Shown here one piece after another: positions 47,550 to 59,500 of a DNA stretch of 64,000 nucleotides (positions are counted from its first letter, which is position 1; every line of letters begins with the position of its first letter). A program made the translations under genes and the position numbers. Origin of the DNA: Pegoplata infirma (taxonomy: Eukaryota > Arthropoda > Insecta > Diptera > Anthomyiidae); the NCBI GenBank assembly GCA_963921195.1, contig OY992538.1, positions 58,022,852 to 58,086,851 of the forward strand. The letters run 5' to 3'. The notes below the pieces were generated by a model. It made no database searches. It saw only the letters and a list, made by a program, of their open reading frames with translations, and was not told where the DNA came from.

Positions 47550-50500
47550 ATTATTATTATTATTACAGGCGAGCATTTTTCGGTAAAAAAAATCGGCTGA
47601 AAAAGTTTTTGAGCAAAAAAATGTTGCCGACAAATTTTTTCAAGTAAATAAAAAATTTTCGAAATTTTTTTTTTTTTTTTTAAATTCGCATGTGATTACC
47701 GAGTTAACTCTCTAAGACCCCTTATAGGTGGCCTTTTGGATTTGGTACTAATTGTTGAAATGTATCACTTACAAACAATAGAGTGGTCGATTTTGAAAGC
47801 TAACATTGCACAGATTCATGTATATTGTCTTCTTTTTTCATTACCTACTTTTTTTTGTTTTCAAATTCTCTTATCGCATAGATATTTATAACAAACATTC
47901 TTTCTCAGATCATCGCTACATTAAGTTTTTACTAAGGGAGAAATCTAAAGATAAATATATGAAGTTTTTTTCTTAACCGCAAAGTTTGACGGAAATTGAC
48001 CATGTAACCAATGTTTGTAATAGGTCCCTGGATGCGTCGCTTTCGGCAAAGGAGTACACTATACTATGGTGGCTTTTCTTGATATAAAGGGGGATTTTTA
48101 AAATGTCATCCCAGACTCGATAATTTTGGTATGGTCTTGTCTGGGAGTGAAACGTGGGATCGTTTTAATGGTGGAAAATCTATTTGCCAATATAAGTATA
48201 ACGTCTAAATTGGGAACGTCTATCATATCTTTATTTCTCAATAGGGGCACACCAGAGGAAGGTGTTCTTTCGCCAATTCTTTGGAACCTGTCTCTGAATT
48301 CAATGCTGCTCTCTCTAAAAGTGGTTGTCTTGCTGTCGTATATGCTGACAATGTCGCGATAGCGGTATAGAGATATTCTATTAATGCTAACATTAAGAGA
48401 TATTCTTCAGGGCTCTCTGTCTAAATGGGCAAGAGACTGGGAGTTAATCCATGTAAAACAGAGCATGTCTTGTTTACAAGGAAAAATAAAATTCCTTTCT
48501 CTGGACGGCACTGAAATCGTCTTCTCAGATGAATCCAAGAATCTTGGAGTTTTTGTGTATCCCTAGTGCTCTTCATACTACACCTACGTCTGCATTAGAA
48601 ATCCTTCTTTACCTAATTCGGCATATTGAGTAGGCAGTATGCGTCTAAGTCGGCAATTCGACTTAATAGCACACTGCAATGGAGGAACAGCGATAGCGCG
48701 ATCTTAAAGAAGATAACAATACCACAAAATGAGCCTTATTGAGCGCCATTGCAGTGTTTACCAGGCAGAGATGCTGGCATTAAATTAAGTGGCTGGAACC
48801 TAATGATGACAAAATACTGGTCTTAAAGTGATCGAATTGAAAAACGAAAGTAACTCCTAGATATTTAAAAAAACAATGGTGGTGGTTTCATAAAAAACTC
48901 AAATATTAATTTTGTTAGTTATTAAAAATAGAATGATAACAATTTGTACATAATTTATAAAAAAAAAAATCAATTTAAAACATACCATCTTCTCTTTCAT
49001 CATCACTTAAGGGCTGCCTTGCGGAAAAGAATAAATCTGGCACAAATTGTCTTAAAATATGCTTAATTTTGGTTTTCTCTTGTTTTTGTATGCCAGTTTG
49101 TCTTTTAACATGATGTATTAATAAATTGGCAGCATCATCTAGAATGGTTTTATCTTTATAGGGTAATGATAAATGTGGACCAGTAGTGGCTTCATTATTT
49201 TCATCTTCTTGATCGTGACGCTAAATAAATAAAAAAATAAAAACAAACAATTTATTGCAAAAAAAAATTGGAAAAAAATTAATATTTATTTACCTCATCA
49301 TAAAGAGTTTCAATTTCATTGAAAAGACTTTTTGAGCGTAATGCTTTCATATCATTGGGTTTGAAATTAATAGACTGATGATCCAAAGATTTAAGATAAT
49401 ACTTTTCATTTTGTTCACGCCATTGCTTATTAAAACCCTAAAAATATATACCAAAAATTATAAATCCCATGTGTCTTTGTCTTTGTTAATTTCTCTCACC
49501 TTTTGAGCATCTCTCCATTCTTCTTCTTTGACTTTAAGACGTTTTAAAACTATAGGAACAGCAACGGAAGGATTTTTCTTAAGACCTTGTATAATTTCTC
49601 CAGCCTTTTCACCATATATACGATAAATAGCTCTTTGATGTATTGTCTGTGACGTACCGCCCAAATAATCGTCTAAATGATATCGTGCCAAATCTTCTGT
49701 TGCTAGGCGGGACATTTTCTTTTGTACTCCTTCTAGGACACGTATTGTTGCACTATTTGTTTCAATGACCACATCCAATTCGAATCGTTCATCTTCAGTT
49801 CTGTGAATATTCCTTTCATTTAGAATTTATTGTTTTAATGATTTTTAAGAAAATAAAAATTAAATAAAAATTTTGTAGGTAGAAAAATAATAAAAAAAAA
49901 TAGTAAGGGTATTCATTTCAGAGAATGTAAAAGTGGAAAAATGAAAAATGTAAGATTCCACTCTCAATGATGTGAACGGGTAGATAAAAAAATTGTGATA
50001 AAAAGTTTCCAAAAATAATTAAATTATTCAACGAATGAACCAATTAACTTATAAATTACACTTTTTACTCATTTTGACAATTTTTTCTTGTTGTTTAATT
50101 CTTAATTTCTATTATTATAACCAAAATTATTTGTATAAATATTTTCTTCTAAGAAAAATTTCAAACACATGTTCAATAAGGGCTGCCGAGGTAGAAAAAA
50201 CTTAAATAACAGTAGCATATTTTGGTACTTTTTCTTTAATTAGTAATGAATGGCAACGCTTTAATAATTGGAAAAATGTAACTTTTTACTCTGATAATTT
50301 TACACTTGGATATAGGTTGTTTAAATTGCAACTTTTAAGTGGAAAATTTTTTCATGTGTTTGTTGTAATAAAAAGTTACATTTTTCCAATTTTTCATTTT
50401 TACAACCAAAAAAAAGCTGAAATGAATACCCTTAGTGTGTTTAAAAAGATGTGGTAGTAAAAAATTTAGGATAATTAAAATCAAACTATTAAAAACTGGT

Positions 50501-53500
50501 AAAATGTTAAGGGTATTCATTTCCGAAAATTGTAAAAAAACATAATTCCACTCTAAGTAATGTGAGCGGCTTTGTAACAAAATTATTTTTTTCACGAAAA
50601 ATAAATATTTTAAGTAACTGTTATCTCAGCAAAGATAACATGTGTAATATTTTGGCCGTAAAAGCCATTTCAATATAAAGGGTGGTCCAATAACAAGTAT
50701 TTTTTAAATGCAATAAAATGAACAATACTCAATATTTTTGGAACCTAATGGGCTTTATTTAAAAGAGCAAACATTCCCATTTTTTATGGCAAACGACTTC
50801 ATTCATGAGGCTGCCTCAGTTAGCTCATCCTCGTTACCCATTTTTCGTATTTTTAAATGTGTTTGGTTCTATCTCACGAATGCCTTGAACGATATTCGTC
50901 GAAAGGGCCTAGAACATTTCTGGATTTTCCAAATTTTATGGATCTTTAACAACACCCCTCCAAAAAACGTCTAAAGGGTTTAAACCGCAGCTATGATCAA
51001 TTGACACCGAGAGAATAGCATAAAAACACGATTACCGAACAATGTGCGCAAAATATCGATGGTTTGATGGACTGTGTGACATGTTGCGACATCCTACTGA
51101 AAACAAATGTCGTCCAAGTTGATATCTTCTGTTATGGCCAACAAAAAGTCGGTAATCACGGCTCTGTAGCGCTCATCTTTGACGAAAATGGGTTTTTCAG
51201 TTGTATTTTTGAAAATAGTGTGTGATGATGCTGCAACTCAAATCTGTTGCTTTCTATAGATAAATTGGATTCTTTACAATAACGTGCGAGTTTTCCGATC
51301 CCAAGATGCAGCAATTTGTTTGTTAACATAACCTCAGTTGGGTGCTTTATTTCTGATAAAAATTTTTTTTTTTCAAAAAACGTACAGTGTGGCAACGCAG
51401 TACTGCGTTACAACGCGATACAGCGGAGCAAGCCGAGGACGCGTCAATGAAGTAGTTTGCCATAAAAAATGGGATTGTTTGCTCTTTAAAACAAAGCCAT
51501 GACATAAGTCCAATTTTCATCTGTCACGTGATAGGTATTTTCGGATAGAGAGACACACTTTTCCTGCGGGGTATGTTTAGGTATAAAAAAAAATATTACA
51601 TGGAGACCGCCTTAAGGGTTGGAGATAGAGGGTAGATATGTTTCCAGAAAATGTTTGCATTAAAAAATTATCGTGGGTCGGTCATAAATTTGAAGGGTTT
51701 GAGCAAAATTTTAAAAATTGTCATTTTGGTTTGGGAGCCGCTTAGGAACTGCAGATTAACTACGAGTTTGTTTGGAAAAAAATGTTAAGGAGTAAAAATT
51801 AATGGGGTCGGTCTTGCTATTGACCCCTCTAGGACGCACCATTGGAGCAGTAGATCTGATTTAAAGATTGGAAGGCTGCAATACAATTCTTTTCAAAAAA
51901 TAGTAATAATATTAACCCCACAATCTTACTGGGCAAAAAATTTGTATAATCGATAAAAGTTTTCTACAAAAAAGTTTAAAAAAAGCTCAGAATTTTTGAA
52001 ATTTCGATCTTTGAACGGGTTATTAAAAACAAATCTAAAAATTTGCCACAAAGGAGTTTTCAAAAGGTTAAAAAAACTGAAAAAAAATTAAAAAATCTAA
52101 AAAAAATTCATAGTGTCCGATTTGGCATGAAAAGCCCAATATACCCTACGTGGCGTCCTATGCCGATATTTCAATGAGCTACAAACGGAATGACAAACCT
52201 ATATAAACCCTATACCCTGACTTTTAGACAAATATCGGCAACAATAGAAGTGCATATAGATGAATGTAAATGTAAAAGTGTATTTTTAATGCTAAACTCT
52301 TTTAAATTAAAATCCAAAAACTTAATAAATATATTACAAAACTAAAAATAAAAAAAAAATAAAAAAAACAACTAGCACCAACCTGTATATGGTTTCTTCA
52401 AATTGTGTTTTCCGCGATGTAACAAATGTTGAATCTTCGCTAGCCCAGGTAGGGAAAGAAACCCATTTATCATTTAATACTTCACGACACAGTGGCGTAC
52501 GACCAGAACATTTTTTCGGTATAGTCGACTGAGGCAATGCACAATAAGATGCACCCAAACGTTTACAAGAAGCTAAATCAATTTCTTGATGGTGATCATT
52601 AGTTTGTAAACTGTTCTGACGTTCGCTTAAATTAGCCGAATGTCCTGATGGCCCAGAATTACCACTGGCACCACCTTGACGTTGGGCAGCTTGTAGCGGT
52701 ATGCCCTCCAAATGGCCACCAGTTATACCACAGACGGTACCCGATATTTGTGAAATGGGTGGACCTAAAAAGTCCGTAAACCATCGGAATAAATCGGGGA
52801 ATTTACTAAGGAACGGCGTTACCAATGTTAGTAATTCAGTCTTGGAAACAATTTCTTGTGTGTACAGCGTAAGACATCGCAAAAAGTTTTCATAAACTTC
52901 AGGACTACGCAGAGATTTTCGTACTTTATCAAAGAAGGCAGCATCTTGTATACTACATTTCCTTGAGGCCTCTGAGAATGAAATGTCTCGGCAAATAGGT
53001 TTATGTCGTTTTGTCGGTGGTACACCAATACCGCCAACACCACCAATATCATCGACTGCATGACGCCTCGAACCGGCGTGGGTTAGTTGATTGTGATAGG
53101 CATTTGTCGTTGCCGAAGTGGCATAACTGAGACCAGTAGCATTTGCAGAGCCAGGCAAATGCGGCAGGCCACCCGGTGGCATACCAGAAGGTAAACCACT
53201 ATAACTTGGAGATTTTTTCGAAATGTGACTACTCATATTTCCGCCCATATTAGGACCACCCATAGTGGGACCAGCTTGATTATGGGGATGATGATGATGT
53301 GATAAATATTTTTGCGTACCCGTTACAACAGAAGCATGATGATTACTACGATGGGAATCTTTTGTATCATAGGTACTACTTCCTCTTATATTACCACCTG
53401 TGCCAGTACTTAGATGATGGTGTGTTCCACCAGTCGTCTGATGGTGAACATTAACACCATGTACACCAACACCAGCACCACGAAAATCTTTTTCATACAT

Positions 53501-56500
53501 GATATCAGCCCCACCACTTGCTGGACCACCCGGCGGTCCTACAGTGCTATCACCTGATCCTCCTCGCACGCTGCTTAAAACATGATTTTGTTGAGAATTG
53601 TTGTAGGTAGACTTTAGACTAACACTGGTGTTGGCGGCTGTTAGATTACCCAAAGCCGCTGCATGAGCAGTTGTACTAATTTGTGATAAAGTAGCACCAC
53701 TACTTAAATGCAGTGGTGATCCTGTCGTTGTTGTGCCGCTAGCTGGTGACATTGTTATATGAGCACCACCACTTAATGCCGCTGTTGCTGCACGCTTATG
53801 ATCATTATGAGATTTTGTCATATACTGTTGAGCCTGATGATTAGTGGCATCCGGTAAAAACTGACCAAATTCACGTAGTAAGTCTTCGTCTTGGCCGAAA
53901 AGTTTGGCCACTTGAGTGTAGACTTCCTGTTCTGTAAGAGTTTTGCCTTGGTTGACACCTGCCGTTGAGCCTTCTTTAATTACTTTTTGCTCCTTTTGAT
54001 AAGTATGTAAAATTTCGAGGAATTTTTTGTACTTCTCGGGTTGATTTTGGAATCGATTCTGAAAAAGAGTTCAAACAGTATTAAACAATTTATTTTGATA
54101 AGTGTCTAGAGTTCGATCTTACCTTGATTTTATTAACATAAGTTATGGCATGATTGAATTCTACTGGCTGTTGAGGTGTTGAACCTGGTGCGGCTGCCGA
54201 TTCTGCCATTATCATGGATTGATGTATATGATGTAGACTGTGATGGCCTTGAGCGCCCGTTTGTGGACTCAGATCATTTAATGAATTTGGTGTTGGTGGG
54301 CCACCGACAACCATGCCACCACCAGCAGTGGATGCAGCAATACTTGCTGCCGCCGCATTACGTTCCCGATCACGTGAATAATTTTGTGGCATATTAGGTG
54401 GTGCAGCACTGACAGCAGCTACCGTTACATGTGCCGGTGCTGGTGAAGCACTTGCATGTGGTACATGTGTTGGTGTATGACCACCAACAGCTGCAGCACC
54501 AGCTGTTGACTGCTGGGCCGGCGCAGGTGGTTGTAAAGCATGTATTGTGGTTTGGGACAGTGAAGCGCCGCCGTGTGTCATTAGGTTTACAGCTCCACCA
54601 ACGCCACTAGTTTGTAATTGATGTACCGTAGCGCTAGTATTACTTATTTTATGGCCTAAATTTGTCATGGCCGTGCCGGATACAGCATGTACCGTTGTTC
54701 CACTACCTGGTGCCGAGCCTGGCGGTGACGGCATGGATACTACTGGCACTGCTCCGCCCAATTCATCGGAATGAATCTCGATTTTATAACCAGGCGGTAA
54801 AAACATATTAAATCCATATATCAACTCTGTGTGACCTTTAAACAGAGTCGAGACCCTTTGTATTACACCAGGTGTATCAATACAATGTGACTTAAATTCT
54901 TTCATTATATCCAAGAAATTATTATAGATTTGTGGTTGATCTGCGTACTGATATTTAACTTGATCCAAATAACTTAGGGCATCTTCAACTTTTAGACGCG
55001 GTGGTGCACCCGGTTGACCAGGTTGCGGCGTAGCCGATGGCCCGGTAGTTATTTGTGTTGCCTGCGCTGATGTCAGTTGTACCAGCGGTTGCGAAGATGA
55101 TGAAATACTACTATTTTGTGTGCCACTTATTGTACGTTGACGTACAGAGTTTGATGTTTGTGATACAGATGGATTGGTAACAATTGGTAGTGAACCAGAA
55201 CCTGTAGTTCCACCAGTAACGTGAATTTGCACCGCACCATCAGGACCAGTCTTCAGGGTACCACCAGTTGGTATGGAAGTTATATTATAGGCTATAAAAA
55301 AAAGAAAAAATGGCATATAAAATAAAAAAGTGTTTTTGCAAAAAAAAAAAAATCAACAAATTCTCAGAGTTTACTGAAACATTAATCAAGTGAGATTTCA
55401 ATAAAAACTTCCATTTGGGAATAGGGTTCTTAGTCAAAAAGTCGATATACTGGAACACTTGGTTAAACAAAAATAATTCAATACAAGCTATATTGTACGT
55501 CATAGACCATTAAAAAAATTGTCAGTCATTTAAAAAAATATGATTCTGAAGACTTATGCTTTTAAATCTACCTTAATCTTCTGTGATCTTACAAAAATAA
55601 ATCTCTCAAATTTCCCAAGTTTTACCCTCCAGCATTGAACTTAGATTCTGTTAAAAAAACTCTTCTGATTCTTTGAGACATTCTTAGGCTGACATTTTTC
55701 GGAGATAGAAATCCATGATTGTTGGGGAAATTTTTAGCGTAGAAATCTCTTGGGGGCCGGTAGTTTTTCATAAGTAATATGCTTTCGGCCGTATTTAAAA
55801 TGAAAAACGTATGGAAAGGAAAATTGATAGGTCCATGATAGGTCACGGGACCTATCACCCGGGCCGAAAACATCTATCAGAAAGTCGACACCTTTCATAT
55901 AAAAAACACCTATCACTTTTGTTAGGGAATGTCTCAGCCCCGGATATATCACTAGGTAACATGTCACTGGACATGTCCCCTAGAACACAACCCGTGCCGG
56001 ATGTACACACTTTTTGGAACTTTGAAATTTTTTAAAAAAATCCTTAAAGCATTTTTACTCCAAAAAGCTTATTCCAAAACGCAAAAACTTCCAATTTTTT
56101 TTTTTTTGTTTCTTTTTGTAAAATCATTTTTGAAGAATTTTTTTTACTACAAAACGCAAAAAATGTGTCTGGGACTTTTTTAGCGGCCAAATTCATATGT
56201 AGGGGGTGAAAATGAGGGGAGAAGAAACGGTAATTTTTCAGTTTTTTGCGTTTATCTCCTATATAATACAAAGAAACCTAGTCATTATCGTGTCCCGAAA
56301 ATGCAAAATTTTAGGGCATACCCCTAGAATGATGCTTAGTAAAGAGCTGATTACGGAAATTTATTTTTAAAATTGGTGCCAAAAGTTTCGTTAGGTAGAG
56401 TACATTCTGGAAAAAATATTTGTAAAGTTTTCATAGAGGAATTTTGGTCAAGCACAACGTTTTGAAATTTTGAAAAGGTGTAATTTATTATATATTTTTT

Positions 56501-59500
56501 TAAGTTTTTGTAAAAATTGGAGTTTGAAGGAGTTCTTTTAAGATTTTGTATAAAACGGAGTTTATGTTCAAGCCATTTTATAAAAAGTTATTTTTTACAA
56601 AAACTCAAAAAATATGTAATAAATTATGAATCTTCGAAGTTTCAAAACGTTGCGCTGGACCAAAATTGCTTTATGAAAACTTTACAAATATTTTTCCAGA
56701 ATATACTCTAGCTAACGAACATTGGCGTAGCAAGAGCATTTTTCTAGGGGGGGGGGGGGGGCTAAGCCCCACAGATTTTTTTTTTTATATCAAAAAAAGC
56801 TTTTTTTAAATAAAAATCAGGACTTTTTTCTAAGACTTTACAAAAAACGTGCATTCAAGTTTTGAGTTGTGGTGCCCTAGAAAAGAATTCCTTCCGAAAG
56901 CAGTTTAAAAATTATTTTTTAATTTTGATTCTGAGAATTTTTTAATAGTTAAGAACGACTTTCTTCGATTTTTAACTTTTTTCGACCTTTTCCAGTTAGT
57001 TTTGACTTGTAATCGTTTAGGTGCTATTTTTTTCGGTTGTATTTTATTTATCAATGTTGGGTACCAAAGTAATGAAGGTTAAAAAAGTTGAAAAAATCGA
57101 AAATGTGGAAAAGGTTGAAAAAATCGAAAGCGAAAGAGTCGACTTTCGATAGAACGCTATCACTGAGGTGTTTACAATATTCAAAAGTATTGGTAAATAT
57201 TACACTTACCACTTTCTAGCTCATGAATTTGCATTAACATTTTTGCTTCACACACAAAATAGAAATACCAATAGCTTCAGTTGTTATTAAACTCGGCTCT
57301 CAATTGAAATTTTTTTCAGAATTATTTTCATCTGGCAAAGTAAAAAAAATCAAATCGATAAAGTCAAAAAAGTCGAAGAAGTCGAAAGCAAAAGTCTACT
57401 TTTCGACTTTTTAAGAACAAAAAAGTCGATTTCGACTTTTTCATACAAAAAGTCGGTTAATCGACTTTTCGACTATAGAACCCTATTAAGAACCTTTTCC
57501 CATGAATGTTTAGAACTGAAAAGCTCTTTCGTTGTAGTTATAGATGTTATTTTTCCAAATTTTTTGAGTTTAAATTGAATGTTTCCTATAGAAAATCATT
57601 GGCTTTTAATAATTTTCTACAACATAATTTCTGTGAAGTTGTTAATATTGAAAAAACATTAGATTGAGATAACTTTCACCATTATATAACAATCAGACCT
57701 GAACACTTCTTTAGATTTTTTTTTTTTAAATGTTAACAAGTCTTAAAGTTTCTATTTAAAAAAAAAAATCTAATTGTTGCAAAAATTAAAAAATGCATTG
57801 AATTTACAAAAAAAAAAAATTAAATGATTCAAATTCTGGGGGGCTAAAAAATTAATTGGGGGATGCTTCCTCCCCCCCCCCCCCCCCCCAGACAGGCCTA
57901 TCTACGCCAATGCTAACAAAACTTTTGGCACCAATTTTAAAAATAAAAAAAAATAAATATTTTTTTGACCAAATGCACTACGGATGAAAACTTTAAGCGC
58001 TGGTTGCGCCCTGAAGATGACCTCCAACATTTTTTTAATTATTTTTCACGTAATTAGCTCTTCAATAAGCATCGTTCTAGGGGTATGCCATAAAGAAATT
58101 CTAAAATTTCCTGATTTCGGGACATGCTACTAGTCATGTTACATACCAAATGAAAGGTCTTTGGAAAACCTATCTTGAAAAGATAGGTTATAGCATCACG
58201 AGATAGGTATGTTAAATACCTTTTATCTGATACCAAATATGCCTAAACTAATTTTGAGTAAATAGTAGAGTCCGACCGAAATCAGTTTTCGAGGCCGAAC
58301 CGAACCGAATATTCGGCCGAAAAAGTAATATTCGGCCGAAACCGAACCGAAACCGAACCGAAACCGAAACTTTAAAAAAATTACCGCCTGGCATGAATAA
58401 AATTATTAAAAAGTTGTTAAAAATAAATATACAGCATATAATGCTTTTAAACCATAGGAATTGTTGTATTTTTGAAAAAAAAATATGTTTTTTAAAAAAA
58501 ATTACAAAAAAATTGTATATTTCGTTCGTAGATTAGGAGAAAATAATTTTTGAACTGACACAGTTTTACATTTATTGCATAAACTTGTAACATTTTCTTC
58601 AATTGAACTGAAACAAGTGTAATGAAATAAGAAATCAAAAAAATTCAGCGACTTCTTTACATATTTTTTAAAATACCAAAAAGTTTCGGTTTCGGCTAAT
58701 ATTCGGCCAAAATTTTGCCGAATACCGAATAGAGGCCGAAACCCCATTATTCGGCCGAAACCGAGACCGAAACCGAATATTCGGTCGGTCTCTAGTAAAT
58801 AGGCGTAAATCGTAAAAAACTGAAAAAGGTCCTCCCATACAAATCGACCCCCCTAAAATGAGTTTGGGCCGCTAAAAAAAATACGTGTCTAATGAATTTT
58901 CGTTTTGAACAACATATCCAAATTTCATGAAGATCAGAGGGTGACACCAGAGAGACTCTCCTTGTTAGTAAAAATTTGTTTTTGTCCTTTTTTCTCTGGT
59001 CACGTGATAGGCATTTTTGTGATATGTCCCTTTATACCAGTCACGGTTAGATGATTTCGGATAGAGACACAATTTTCCTATAGGGTAACATCTTTATTAT
59101 AATGATAATAATTGAAAATTGCTCAAAAAAAAGTTAAACACTCGATGTCGGGCACACGTTTTTCATTTTAAAAACGGCCTTTAAATTCAAAATTAAATTC
59201 AAAAGAAAAATTTATTCTAAAAAACGATACCAAAAGCAAGATTGGATGAAAAATCAATAAAGGATTTGTATTTTGATAATCGAAAATAAATCTTTAATTT
59301 GAAAATCTGAAAATGTCCGTTTTAGTGTCCGACCGAGTACACCTTTTTTGGCTGAAGCCGAATATTCAGCCAAATTTTCGCTATTCGACCAAACCGAAGC
59401 TGAATATTAAAAAAATATATATTTATGTAGTGTTTATTATTAAATAATAAAAATTTGTTATTTATTCGACCTTTTAATTGTGCAATGAAAAATAGTTTAT

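Larger units (their letters stand above)
56290..58130. mobile_element. Fold-back repeat surrounding the poly-G/poly-C element
   Basis: Outer arms pair across the nest: GGGCATACCCCTAGAATGAT (about 56313) with ATCGTTCTAGGGGTATGCC (about 58071), and GGTGCCAAAAGTTTCGTTAG (about 56377) with AACAAAACTTTTGGCACC (about 57914). Inside, 56400-56560 and 56560-56715 are also complementary. A fragment of the family is at 25480-25570. Confidence 0.6.

Noticed and set aside
50335..50595. Minus-strand 86-residue frame
   Set aside because: It crosses the border of the MITE at 49906-50432 and has no recognisable domain.
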